Shown here: positions 56,141 through 64,000 of the stretch, piece by piece
Numbering within the stretch: position 1 is the stretch's first letter
How the letters are laid out: the number at the start of each line of letters is the position of its first letter
From: Embleya hyalina
Lineage (GTDB): Bacteria > Actinomycetota > Actinomycetes > Streptomycetales > Streptomycetaceae
Length of the DNA: 64,000 nucleotides
Direction of reading: 5' to 3'
NCBI RefSeq assembly: GCF_003967355.1
Contig: NZ_BIFH01000030.1
Span: 25,716-89,715 of the forward strand
Made by a program: the position numbers and the translations under genes
The notes under the pieces: model-generated
What the model saw: the letters and a program-made list of their open reading frames with translations, nothing else
Database searches by the model: none
Told to the model about the DNA's origin: nothing

Positions 56141-57253
56141 TCAGTGCTTCAGGTTGCGGACCGTGTCGTCGTAGCCCGCGACCTCGGTGATCGGGCGGGT
56201 GCCCGGGCCGATGTAGCGGGCGGCCGGGCGGACCAGGCGCGACGTGCGCTTGTGCTCCAGGATGTGCGCGCTCCACCCGGCGGTGCGGGCGCAGGTGAAC
56301 ATCGAGGTGAACATGTGCGCCGGCACCTCGGCGAAGTCCAGCATCACCGCGGCCCAGAACTCCACGTTGGTGGCCAGGATCCGGTCGGGACGCCGAGCCT
56401 GGAGTTCTTCGAGTGCCGCCTTCTCCAGCGCCGCGGCCACTTCGTAGCGAGGCGCCCCCAGCTCCTTGGCCGTGCGCCGCAGCACACGCGCACGGGGGTC
56501 CTCGGCGCGATACACCCGGTGGCCGAAGCCCATCAGGCGCTCGCCCCGGTCCAGGACACCCTTGACGTACGCCGTGGCGTCGCCGGTGCGCTCGATCTCC
56601 TCGATCATGTGCAGCACGCGCGAGGGCGCGCCGCCGTGCAGCGGGCCGGACATCGCGCCGACCGCGCCGGACAGACACGCCGCGACGTCGGCGCCGGTGC
56701 CCGCGATCACGCGCGCGGTGAACGTCGAGGCGTTCATGCCGTGCTCGGCCGCCGACGTCCAGTAGGCGTCGACCGCCTTGACGTGCTGCGGGTCCGGCTC
56801 GCCACGCCAGCGGATCATGAAGCGTTCGACGATCGTCTGCGCCTTGTCGATCTCGCTCTGCGGCACCATCGGCTTCTCCAGGCCGCGGGCCGACTGGGCG
56901 ACGTACGACAGCGCCATCACGGCGGCCCGGGCGAGGTCGTCCCGCGCCTGGGCGTCGTCGATGTCGTGCAGCGGTTTCAGACCCCACACCGGGGCGAGCA
57001 TGGCCAGCGCGCTCTGCACGTCCACGCGGACATCGCCGGAATGGATGGGAATCGGGAACGGCTCGGCCGGCGGCAGGCCGGGGTTGAACGCCCCGTCCAC
57101 CAGCAGGCCCCACACATTGCCGAACGAGACGTGGCCGACGAGGTCCTCGATGTCCACACCTCGGTACCGGAGCGCGCCACCCTCCTTGTCGGGTTCGGCG
57201 ATCTCCGTCTCGAACGCTATGACTCCTTCGAGCCCGGGTACGAACTCGGACAT
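56141..57253 (-). CDS. citA: citrate synthase (type 2)
   Basis: 370 residues. Condenses oxaloacetate with acetyl-CoA. Catalytic blocks are present: HGMNASTFTARV, GPLHGGAPSRV (active-site His), GFGHRVYRAEDPRA (second His and CoA-binding Arg) and the Asp block NVEFWAAVMLDFAEVP. The short N-terminus marks the smaller citrate/methylcitrate synthase subgroup, so a methylcitrate activity is possible. A GAGGAG ribosome binding site precedes the ATG at 57253. An imperfect hairpin at about 56086-56119 follows its stop. It is divergent from pdxH. Confidence 0.93.
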   Translation of the reverse strand: MSEFVPGLEGVIAFETEIAEPDKEGGALRYRGVDIEDLVGHVSFGNVWGLLVDGAFNPGLPPAEPFPIPIHSGDVRVDVQSALAMLAPVWGLKPLHDIDDAQARDDLARAAVMALSYVAQSARGLEKPMVPQSEIDKAQTIVERFMIRWRGEPDPQHVKAVDAYWTSAAEHGMNASTFTARVIAGTGADVAACLSGAVGAMSGPLHGGAPSRVLHMIEEIERTGDATAYVKGVLDRGERLMGFGHRVYRAEDPRARVLRRTAKELGAPRYEVAAALEKAALEELQARRPDRILATNVEFWAAVMLDFAEVPAHMFTSMFTCARTAGWSAHILEHKRTSRLVRPAARYIGPGTRPITEVAGYDDTVRNLKH

Positions 57254-57480
57254 CAGGCGGCTCCTCATGCGATCTCGACTGACTTGTGGCCGGGTCCTTC
57301 ATACCCCGCCCCACCACACCGTGTCTTCCCCCGAACGAGGCCGGGGAGCAGGGTGCCGATCAGGCTCCGCACCTGGGATCCACCGGTGTTTCGGGGAGGT
57401 GTTCCGGTCGGTCCGGGCGAGGCCGGGATGGTGCCTCGCCTGAAGGTATGGGCCGATCGAAGTCCGTTGTTCAGGATATC

Positions 57481-57494
57481 TCTCGATATCGAGA
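57481..57494. promoter_or_regulatory. 14-bp palindrome in the citA-pdxH divergent region
   Basis: Perfect palindrome TCTCGATATCGAGA in an AT-richer island within the 368-bp space between the two genes. It could be an operator for either. Apart from it I see only promoter-like DNA in this gap. Confidence 0.45.
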
Positions 57495-57621
57495 CGACCT
57501 ACTTCGGAACACGCCGGGACGAGTGAGGTGGGGCACAAACCCACCCGGGACGGGATTGCCGGACGTCACCCGGTCGGGGGTGGTCGTGCCGCCGGTCGGC
57601 CTCGAGTGGTACTCGTTGTCC

Positions 57622-58287
57622 GTGGAGTTCACCGAGCTTGCCGCGATGCGCCGGCAGTACCGAGGCGAGGGCATCGACGTCGGCGCCCTGCCCTCGACCC
57701 CTTTCCCGCTGTTCACCGCCTGGCTGGCCGAGGTGGCCGGGGCCGAGCTGCCCGAGCCGAACGCGATGGTGGTGGCGACCGCGACGCCGGACGGACGGCC
57801 CAGCACCCGCACGGTCCTGCTCAAGGAGTTCGACGAGCGGGGCTTCGTCTTCTATACGAACTACGGCTCGCGCAAGGGTGTCGAGCTCGGCGCCAACCCG
57901 GCGGTGAGCCTGCTCTTCCCGTGGCACGCGCTGGCCCGCCAGGTGATCGTCACCGGCTCCGCCGAACGGGTGTCCCGGGAGACGAGCGCCGAGTACTTCC
58001 GCTCCCGGCCGCGCGGTTCGCGGATCGGCGCCTGGGCGAGCGAGCAGTCCAGGCCGGTCGCCGGGCGCGAGCGGTTGGAGAAGCGGTACGCGGAGGCCGC
58101 GGCCGGGTTCGCCGACATCGACGACATCCCGGTGCCGGAGTTCTGGGGCGGCTTTCGGGTGGTGCCCGAGACGGTGGAGTTCTGGCAGGGGCGGGAGAAC
58201 CGGATGCACGACCGGCTGCGCTACCTGCGCGAGGGCGACGACGGTGGCGGGCACACGTCGTGGCGGGTCGAGCGACTGAGTCCGTGA
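57622..58287 (+). CDS. pdxH: pyridoxine/pyridoxamine 5'-phosphate oxidase
   Basis: About 221 residues. FMN enzyme that makes pyridoxal 5'-phosphate, the cofactor of several enzymes encoded in this window. Family blocks: [12 protein letters not shown] at the start, [51 protein letters not shown], and the C-terminal [20 protein letters not shown] and WRVERLSP. I chose the GTG at 57622 so as to include the conserved [10 protein letters not shown]; an ATG at 57646 would lose part of it. The start codon is the weakest point. Confidence 0.93.
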   Translation: MEFTELAAMRRQYRGEGIDVGALPSTPFPLFTAWLAEVAGAELPEPNAMVVATATPDGRPSTRTVLLKEFDERGFVFYTNYGSRKGVELGANPAVSLLFPWHALARQVIVTGSAERVSRETSAEYFRSRPRGSRIGAWASEQSRPVAGRERLEKRYAEAAAGFADIDDIPVPEFWGGFRVVPETVEFWQGRENRMHDRLRYLREGDDGGGHTSWRVERLSP

Positions 58288-58346
58288 GGCGGGCTCCGTG
58301 GAGCGGGCGCCGTGAACGGATCCTGTGAACGGGCCGGAAACGACAG

Positions 58347-58425
58347 CGACCCGCAGGTCGCTTCTCCGTCCACCTCGGTGAGGTGGGTCGAAGGCCGGGG
58401 GACGATCCCGGCGACCTGCGGGTCG
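58347..58425. terminator. long cruciform-type inverted repeat
   Basis: Outer 15-bp perfect arms (CGACCCGCAGGTCGC) at 58347-58361 and 58411-58425, with an inner CACCTC/GAGGTG hairpin at 58371-58385. Located 59 bp beyond the pdxH stop. It may serve pdxH on the plus strand and the micro-ORF transcript on the minus strand. Confidence 0.7.
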
Positions 58426-58515
58426 GGTGTCTGCCTGGTGTTGCCGGCCGCCTGCCTGCGTCCGTCGCGGTGCACTCACGACGGGGCCTGCCGAGCCGGT
58501 AAACCGGAGTGGCGG

Positions 58516-58554
58516 CTAGCGGGCAGCCACCTCACGCGTCCGAATGCTATGCAA
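58516..58554 (-). CDS. possible 12-codon micro-ORF with strong ribosome binding site
   Basis: GGAGAGGAGGTGGT on the minus strand (58574-58561) is close to the perfect complement of the 16S rRNA tail. A TTG follows eight bases beyond GGAGGTG, and the frame reads MHSIRTREVAAR then stop. No other gene lies downstream in this direction, because pdxH faces the other way; the inverted repeat at 58347-58425 could end the transcript. It may be a leader peptide, a small stand-alone peptide or part of a small RNA. The remainder of the 58288-58658 gap holds no other gene I can support. Confidence 0.4.
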   Translation of the reverse strand: MHSIRTREVAAR

Positions 58555-58658
58555 CTTCAGACCACCTCCTCTCCCGTGTGCCAGTGAGATTAGATCGGTG
58601 TCGGGACGGGTGCAACGGATTTACGAGGTGCCCGATCCCACACCGAATCCAGGAATAG

Positions 58659-60014
58659 ATGCGGGGCACACTGGACTTGGATATGGGGATGCCCTCTGCC
58701 CCTGACACCTCGAAGAACCCGGCGCGGAGCGCGTCGACGAACGCGTCGGCGAACGCGTCGAAGAAGCCCTCCGGTCGCCTCGCCGGATCCGTGCTCGTGG
58801 ACGTGGGTCCGCTGCGCGCGTTCCCCGACTTCCGCCGTCTGTGGTTCGGCCACTCGGTGTCCTCGCTGGGTCAGCAGATGACCGCCGTCGCGGTCGCGAT
58901 CCAGGTCTACGACCTGACCGGGTCCAACTTCGCCGTCGGCGTGGTGGGACTGTGCGCGGTGGTCCCGCTGATCGTGTTCGGCCTGCTCGGCGGGGCGATC
59001 GCGGACAGCCTCGATCGGCGCCTGGTCGGCCTGGTCACCGCCGGCGGGCTCTCGGCGGTGTCGGTCGTGCTGGCCCTACAGGCCTTTCTCGACCTCGGCC
59101 AGGTGTGGCTGCTGTATACGGCGGTCGCGGTGCAGTCCGGCTTCTACGCGGTGAACAATCCGGCCCGCACCTCGATGATCCCCAAGCTGCTGCCCGCGGA
59201 CCGACTGCCGTCGGCCAACGCGCTGAACTCGATAGCCATGTCGTTCGCGATGACGGTCGGGCCGATGCTCGGCGGCCTGGTGATCGGCCTGTGGAGCTTC
59301 CAGGCCGCCTACCTGATCGACGCGATCGCGTTCTCCGCGGCGCTGTACGCGATGTGGCGGTTGCCGTCGATGGCGCCGGACCGGACCGAAGGCGGGCCCA
59401 AACGGGCCTCGGTGCGTGAGGGGCTGCGCTTTCTGCGGAGTCGGCCCAACATCCGGATGACGTTCCTGACCGACATCGTCGCGATGGTCTTCGGCATGCC
59501 CCGCGCGCTGTTCCCGGCGATGGCCGCGGGCCTGTACGGCGGCGGGGCGACCACGGTCGGCCTGCTGGTCGCGGCGCCGGCGGTCGGCGCGCTCGTCGGC
59601 GGGCTGTTCTCCGGATGGCTGGGTCGGGTGTACCGCCAGGGACGCGCGGTGGTCGTCGCGGTGGTCGCGTGGGGGCTCTGCATCACCGCGTTCGGGCTCG
59701 GCGGACCGCTGTGGCTCGGGCTGATCCTGCTCGCCTGCGCGGGCTGCGCGGACACCATCAGCATGGTGTTCCGAAATACGATCATGCAGGTCGGCACGCC
59801 GGACGCGATGCGCGGGCGGCTGGCGGGCGTGTTCATCGTAGTGGTCGCCGGCGGGCCGCGCCTGGGCGACTTCGAGGCCGGGTCGGTGGCCTCGCTGACC
59901 ACCGAGCGCGTCTCGGTGGTCAGCGGCGGGATCGCGTGTGTGGTGTTGGCGATCGGCCTGTCGCTGCGGTGGCGCGACTTCTGGCGCTACGACGGGCGCG
60001 ACCCGAAGCCGTAG
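58659..60014 (+). CDS. MFS transporter (MFS_3 type)
   Basis: 451 residues with twelve helices. N-terminal FPDFRRLWFGHSVSSLGQQM and IADSLDRRLVGLVTAG are typical for the MFS_3 exporter group, as is FYAVNNPARTSMIPKLLPAD in the first half. The cytosolic N-terminus has an Asn/Ala/Ser-rich run (SASTNASANASKKPSG). The ATG at 58659 has AGGA six bases upstream. The substrate is unknown. It is convergent with the thioesterase gene. Confidence 0.9.
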   Translation: MRGTLDLDMGMPSAPDTSKNPARSASTNASANASKKPSGRLAGSVLVDVGPLRAFPDFRRLWFGHSVSSLGQQMTAVAVAIQVYDLTGSNFAVGVVGLCAVVPLIVFGLLGGAIADSLDRRLVGLVTAGGLSAVSVVLALQAFLDLGQVWLLYTAVAVQSGFYAVNNPARTSMIPKLLPADRLPSANALNSIAMSFAMTVGPMLGGLVIGLWSFQAAYLIDAIAFSAALYAMWRLPSMAPDRTEGGPKRASVREGLRFLRSRPNIRMTFLTDIVAMVFGMPRALFPAMAAGLYGGGATTVGLLVAAPAVGALVGGLFSGWLGRVYRQGRAVVVAVVAWGLCITAFGLGGPLWLGLILLACAGCADTISMVFRNTIMQVGTPDAMRGRLAGVFIVVVAGGPRLGDFEAGSVASLTTERVSVVSGGIACVVLAIGLSLRWRDFWRYDGRDPKP

Positions 60015-60032
60015 CCCGGGCGGCGCGGCGGG

Positions 60033-60848
60033 TCAGGCGCGCGGCGCGATCCACACCTGTTCGGCGTGTGCGGCCGGGCGGCCCTCGGCGTCGTAGAGCG
60101 TGGTGGCGGTGCGTACCTTGCGCCCGTCCCGGCCCAGAAGTCGGCCCAGCACCACGCACGGCTCGTCCGGATAGGGCAGCGCGTACACGTGCGCGGTCAT
60201 CCGGCCGAGCAGGAGCGCGGTGTCGCGGTCGATCCCGGTCCAGCCGCCGGGGCAGTCCAGCGCGGCCCAGACGAACTCCGGAGCCACCTGGCCGGTGCCC
60301 GGCGCGACCAGCGAGCCGTGCGGGGTCCAGACGCACGCGTTGGTGTCCGGGCGGTCGGCGAGCATCCCGGGGAACAGTCGCAGGCCGTCGCCCTCGGCCC
60401 GATCCGGGCCGCACACGAAGCAGTCGGTGTACGGGTTCCACGCCGCGAAGCCCGGGAAGGACCGGCTCGCCTCGGCCGCCTCGGCGGGGGTGACCGGGTC
60501 GATCGGGGTGGGCAGCGGCAGCGCGGGGTCGACCGGGATCGCCTCCGCGATCGCCCCCGCGTCCTCCGCCAGGGTCAGCGTCCCGCTCGCCGCGTCGTGC
60601 GCGAGGGCCAGCGCGCGGTCCAGCGGCACCGCGCGGCGCAGCGTCACGGTCACCCCCGAGGCGATCCCGCCGACCGCGCGGGTGGCCAGCAGGCCGGCCA
60701 GGTAGCCGCCGTTGCCCATGCCCGGCGGCCCGTTGAAGCGGCCGGGGACGACCAGCGGGGCGGAGCGGGGGTCGGCCGCGCCGCCCGCTCCGGACGGGGT
60801 CTGCTCGGGGGAGTGGGACCGTGCGTTGGGATGCACTGCCGGGTTCAC
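60033..60848 (-). CDS. hotdog-fold thioesterase-like protein
   Basis: 271 residues, two apparent hotdog halves. The first has FNGPPGMGNGGYLAGLLA, a helix start as in PaaI-like thioesterases; the second has CFVCGPDRAEGDGLRLFPG and CPGGWTGIDRD. The final strand is AHAEQVWIAPRA. It is predicted to act on a CoA or carrier-protein thioester; no substrate can be assigned. The GTG start overlaps the SIS-domain gene stop by four bases, so the two are coupled. Confidence 0.8.
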   Translation of the reverse strand: MNPAVHPNARSHSPEQTPSGAGGAADPRSAPLVVPGRFNGPPGMGNGGYLAGLLATRAVGGIASGVTVTLRRAVPLDRALALAHDAASGTLTLAEDAGAIAEAIPVDPALPLPTPIDPVTPAEAAEASRSFPGFAAWNPYTDCFVCGPDRAEGDGLRLFPGMLADRPDTNACVWTPHGSLVAPGTGQVAPEFVWAALDCPGGWTGIDRDTALLLGRMTAHVYALPYPDEPCVVLGRLLGRDGRKVRTATTLYDAEGRPAAHAEQVWIAPRA

Positions 60849-61591
60849 CTCAGATAGAAGATCCGGTCCGCGTGTTCGGCCAGCAACCGCTCGTTCCACG
60901 CGTTGCCGCCGTCGATGTTCGCGGACATGAACACCGGGGGTTCGATCCCCCGGGAGACCAGATGGCCGATCACGCCGACCATGAGTGTCTGCATCACCGC
61001 CGAGCACACCACACCCGAGGTCGGGCCGATCCGCTGGGGCACGCCCTCCACGTCGAGCGCGGCGTCGCCGACCGCGATCGCGGTGTCCAGGACGATGTCG
61101 CAGTTGTCGAGGACCCGGGTGCCGGACGGGTGCCGCGCCGGCTCCGCCTCGCTGGCCTCGACCGAGGTCAGGCCGATCACCAGCGCCCCGCGTTCGCGCG
61201 CCCGGCGGGCCAGCTCCACGGGCAGCCCGTTGCGTCCGGACAGCGAGATCACCACGAGCGCGTCGCCCTCGCGCACCCCCGCGCCGTCCAGCACGGGACC
61301 GGCCAGCTCGGCCAGCTTCTCCACCGCGCTGCTGACGGTGATCGGACGCACGGTCAGCTCGTTGCCGGGGGCGATCAGCGGGTTGGCCAGGATCAGGCCG
61401 CCCGCGCGGTAGACCACGTCCTGCGCGGCGAGCGCGGAGTGCCCGCCGCCGAACACGAACAGCCGGCCGCCCTCCGCCAGGGCACCGGCGATCCGGTCCG
61501 CGGCCCGGTCGATCGTGGGCAGTTCGACGTCCCGCAGCCGTTCCAGCAGCCCGATCGCCGCGTCGAGGTAGCGTGCGCCCAGCTCGACCAT
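60845..61591 (-). CDS. SIS-domain sugar isomerase-like protein (UPF0309)
   Basis: 248 residues, matching the UPF0309 family. The SIS fold is shown by GRLFVFGGGHSALAAQDVVY near 43-62 and VVISLSGRNGLPVELARRA near 112-130. Members bind phosphosugars. The family member in S. coelicolor also lies next to dmdR1, as here. It is co-transcribed with the thioesterase downstream (four-base overlap) and follows the photolyase gene by 66 bp. Confidence 0.92.
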   Translation of the reverse strand: MVELGARYLDAAIGLLERLRDVELPTIDRAADRIAGALAEGGRLFVFGGGHSALAAQDVVYRAGGLILANPLIAPGNELTVRPITVSSAVEKLAELAGPVLDGAGVREGDALVVISLSGRNGLPVELARRARERGALVIGLTSVEASEAEPARHPSGTRVLDNCDIVLDTAIAVGDAALDVEGVPQRIGPTSGVVCSAVMQTLMVGVIGHLVSRGIEPPVFMSANIDGGNAWNERLLAEHADRIFYLR

Positions 61592-61657
61592 CCCCGGTCC
61601 TCCCGTTCGTTCGGAGCTTCGTATACGGATCCGCCGTGCGAACGCGGATCCGGCACC

Positions 61658-63067
61658 TTACCGCCGGATCGCCCGGTAGCGGTCGAGTGCGACGCGCCTT
61701 TCCTCGGCGTGCTCCACGATCGGATCGGGATAGCCGTCCACCCCGATCCGCCACGGCTCGTGCACCGCGCGGCCCGCGATGTGCCGCAACTCGGGCACGT
61801 ACCGGCGCACGTAGTCGCCCTGCGGATCGAACCGGCGGCCCTGTTGGATCGGATTGAAGACGCGAAACCACGGCGACGCGTCGGTGCCGCAGCCCGCGGT
61901 CCACTGCCAGCCGTGGCTGTTGGACGCCGGGTCGCCGTCGACCAGGTGCCGCATGAAGTGCGCCGCGCCGCGGGTCCACTCCTGGTGCAGGTCCTTGACC
62001 AGGAAGGACGCCACGACCATGCGCACCCGGTTGTGCATCCAACCCTCGGCGAGCAGTTGCCGCATGCCCGCGTCCACGAACGGGAAGCCGGTTCGGCCCG
62101 CGCGCCACGCGTCGAAGAGCGCGTCGGCGTCCGGGCCGGTGTCGTAGGCCATGCCGGCCAGGTCCCGGTTCAGGTATTCGCGCACGGTCTCGGGGTGGTG
62201 CCAGAGCACGTCGCCGTAGAACTCGCGCCAGGCCAGCTCGGACCGGAACGTGGCGTCGGGACAGTCGGCGAGCAGCGTGCGCGGGTGGATCTCGCCGAAC
62301 TTCAGGTGCACCGACAACCGCGAGGTGCCGGGCAGGTCGGGCCGGTCCCGCAGCTCCCGGTAGCGGTCCAGACCGTGCGCGCGGAACTCCCGCCAGGCGG
62401 CCAGCGCCGCCCGCTCGCCCGCCTCGGGCAGGTCCACCCCGGCCGGCTCGGGGGCGGTCGGCGGGTCGTCCGAGTCGGCGTGCGCCCAGGCGAGGTCGGT
62501 CGGTCGCGGCAGCGGCTCGGGCCACCCGTGCTCGGCCCACGCGCGCTGGAAGGGGGTGAACACGCGATACGGCGTCCCGTCGGCCTTGCGCACCCGGCCC
62601 GGGGCGACGGCGTACGGCGATCCGGTGGCGCGGAAGGGTACGTCCAGGGCCTCGGCCACGGCCGCGTCCCGGGCCCGGCCGTAGGGACCGAAGTCCGCCG
62701 TGACGTGCACCTCGGCGGCGCCGCTCGCGCGCACCAGCGCGGGCAACACCCGGGTCGGCTCGCCCGCGCGGACCACCAGCCGCCCGCCCGCCTCGCGCAG
62801 ATCGGCGTCGAGGGTGTGCAACGAGCGGGCCAGGTGCGCTCGGCGCGCGGGCCCCGCGGCGTCCCACACCGCCGGGTCGAGGACGAACAGCGGCAACACC
62901 CGGGCGGGCGCCCCGTCCCCGGTACCGGGAAAGCCGGTGCCGGCGGCGGCGTGCAGCGCGGGGTGATCGGACAGCCGCAGATCGCGACGCAACCAGAGAA
63001 TATGGACGCGGCGAACTCGATCGGTGGATTCTGCGGGACCCGAGGTCTTCCGGGATGGCAATGGCAT
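61658..63067 (-). CDS. deoxyribodipyrimidine photolyase (class I)
   Basis: 469 residues. Repairs cyclobutane pyrimidine dimers with blue light through FAD. The antenna-domain start is VHILWLRRDLRLSDHPAL. The FAD domain includes TSRLSVHLKFGEIHPRT, ELAWREFYGDVLWHHPE, DTGPDADALFDAWRAGRTGFPFVDAGMRQL in its expected order (shown only in part by the first two blocks), and the C-terminal NPIQQGRRFDPQGDYVRRYV. The 20 residues before the family start are unusual, but no other start codon fits. It is divergent from dmdR1. Confidence 0.92.
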   Translation of the reverse strand: MPLPSRKTSGPAESTDRVRRVHILWLRRDLRLSDHPALHAAAGTGFPGTGDGAPARVLPLFVLDPAVWDAAGPARRAHLARSLHTLDADLREAGGRLVVRAGEPTRVLPALVRASGAAEVHVTADFGPYGRARDAAVAEALDVPFRATGSPYAVAPGRVRKADGTPYRVFTPFQRAWAEHGWPEPLPRPTDLAWAHADSDDPPTAPEPAGVDLPEAGERAALAAWREFRAHGLDRYRELRDRPDLPGTSRLSVHLKFGEIHPRTLLADCPDATFRSELAWREFYGDVLWHHPETVREYLNRDLAGMAYDTGPDADALFDAWRAGRTGFPFVDAGMRQLLAEGWMHNRVRMVVASFLVKDLHQEWTRGAAHFMRHLVDGDPASNSHGWQWTAGCGTDASPWFRVFNPIQQGRRFDPQGDYVRRYVPELRHIAGRAVHEPWRIGVDGYPDPIVEHAEERRVALDRYRAIRR

Positions 63068-63264
63068 ATCGGAACGTTATGACCGTACGCACCCGACAAC
63101 GTGTACCCACCGGGGCTGGGCACACGTACGGATGACGCGGCGGAGCACACGGGACGGCGTGTGCCGGGAAAAGCCGAGGGGACCCGATCGGCCGGACGTC
63201 CGCATCGGCGGTCCAGGTGCGTCAGAATTGCACGGCAGGACCACCAAGAACGGAGCCGCTGGTC

Positions 63265-63954
63265 GTGAGTGGACTCATCGACACCACGGAGATGTACCTC
63301 CGGACGATTTTCGAGCTGGAGGAGGAGGGTGTGGTCCCGCTGCGGGCGCGGATCGCGGAGCGACTCGAGCAGAGCGGGCCGACCGTGAGCCAGACCGTGG
63401 CACGAATGGAGCGGGACGGGTTGTTGACGGTCGAGGGCGACCGTCATCTGGAACTGACGGCCGAGGGGCGGGGAATCGCGACGCGGGTCATGCGCAAGCA
63501 CCGACTCGCCGAGTGCCTGCTCGTGGACGTCATCGGGTTGCCCTGGGAACAGGTGCACGCCGAGGCGTGCCGTTGGGAGCACGTGATCAGCGAGCAGGTG
63601 GAGCGTCGCCTGCTCGAACTGCTGCGCTATCCGAAGGAATCGCCCTACGGCAATCCGATCCCGGGCCTGGAGGAACTGGACCGGGAACTGCACGCCGACT
63701 CCTTCAAGGAAGGCGGCCTCGTCACGCTCCTCGAGTCGGCGGGGCCGGAAGGAAAGAACGTCGTGGTGCGGCGGCTCGGCGAGCCGCTGCAGACCGACGC
63801 GCAGTTGATGTACACGCTGCGCCGGGCCGGGATTCGTCCCGGTGCGGTGGTGAGTGTGCACGAGTCGGCGGGCGGCGTGATGGCGGGCAGCGGTGGCGAG
63901 GCCGCCGAGCTGCCCCCCGAGGTCGCCTCGCACGTGTTCGTGGCGGCGCGTTAG
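63265..63954 (+). CDS. dmdR1: DtxR/IdeR-family iron-dependent repressor DmdR1
   Basis: 229 residues. Fe2+-activated repressor of siderophore, ferric-reductase and other iron genes. The winged helix is at about 1-70 (LEQSGPTVSQTVARMERDGL). All IdeR metal ligands are at identical positions: Met10, Cys102, Glu105 and His106 for site 2, and His79, Glu83 and His98 for site 1. An SH3-like domain follows about residue 150 (VVVRRLGEPLQTDAQLM). The GTG at 63265 gives the family length, with CGGAG nine bases upstream. Likely targets in this window are the genes at 52173 and 13870. A long frame is open on the opposite strand throughout, as in the dmdR1/adm pair of S. coelicolor. Confidence 0.96.
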   Translation: MSGLIDTTEMYLRTIFELEEEGVVPLRARIAERLEQSGPTVSQTVARMERDGLLTVEGDRHLELTAEGRGIATRVMRKHRLAECLLVDVIGLPWEQVHAEACRWEHVISEQVERRLLELLRYPKESPYGNPIPGLEELDRELHADSFKEGGLVTLLESAGPEGKNVVVRRLGEPLQTDAQLMYTLRRAGIRPGAVVSVHESAGGVMAGSGGEAAELPPEVASHVFVAAR

Positions 63955-64000
63955 TCGCGGCCCGCCGGCCGCGGCGCGCGTCGCTCGCGGTCGGCCGGTC

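Overview
The window is about 72% GC, rich in GTG starts, with short intergenic spaces and strong hairpin terminators. It reads as chromosomal core of a Streptomycetaceae actinomycete (Streptomyces or a close relative such as Embleya, Yinghuangia or Kitasatospora). Several blocks match, from memory, the order around S. coelicolor SCO4293-SCO4394: groEL/csp/moaD/thrC, mqnB-mqnD, citrate synthase/pdxH, and UPF0309/photolyase/dmdR1. I see no rRNA, tRNA, CRISPR array, insertion sequence, prophage or large biosynthetic cluster.

Layout. 0-2.6 kb: an HD-domain protein, a DUF4031 protein, a small conserved protein and a frameshifted Uma2-type gene. 2.6-7.7 kb (minus): groEL under two tandem CIRCE operators, a cold-shock gene, then thrC plus a CysO/MoaD-like sulfur carrier behind a clear SAM-I riboswitch. 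7.9-10.5 kb (plus): gpgS and otsA, for glucosylglycerate and trehalose. 10.5-15.4 kb (minus): an accessory cell-surface locus of three genes (WxL-like protein, DUF916 protein, LAxTG-anchored protein) behind an iron box, split by a 1-kb minisatellite-bearing gap. 15.4-23.3 kb: a membrane protein, a second repeat array, and two XPB-related genes separated by an ABC-2 exporter. 23.7-30.6 kb: a HAD-LarE fusion, a cold-shock-domain protein, and a minus-strand operon MFS - DUF2771 lipoprotein - mqnB - mqnD (futalosine menaquinone route), with DUF3027 divergent. 31-40.8 kb: a sacsin-type GHKL protein, an FAD/Fe-S dehydrogenase, serC, a surface beta-propeller protein and a BKACE enzyme. 41-52 kb: a mycothiol-type enzyme, marR with an MFS exporter, a purine permease, a DUF2530 protein, a CtpE-type P-ATPase, a threonine dehydratase and an amino-acid permease. 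52-56 kb: an FhuF-type ferric reductase behind an iron box and a large secreted repeat protein. 56-64 kb: citrate synthase, pdxH, MFS, thioesterase, UPF0309 SIS protein, photolyase and the iron regulator DmdR1.

How it fits together. The clearest link is iron. DmdR1 at the right end has every IdeR metal ligand at its canonical position. Two DtxR/IdeR-type boxes lie in front of other loci in the window: the WxL-like surface locus and the FhuF-like reductase. The left end joins SAM sensing, threonine synthesis and a cysteine-type sulfur carrier in one transcript.

Main candidates for follow-up: the iron-boxed WxL-like/DUF916/LAxTG surface locus, the HAD-LarE fusion, the SAM-I riboswitch on thrC-cysO, the genetically encoded GGC tail of the CysO-like protein, and a 12-codon micro-ORF with a near-perfect ribosome binding site.
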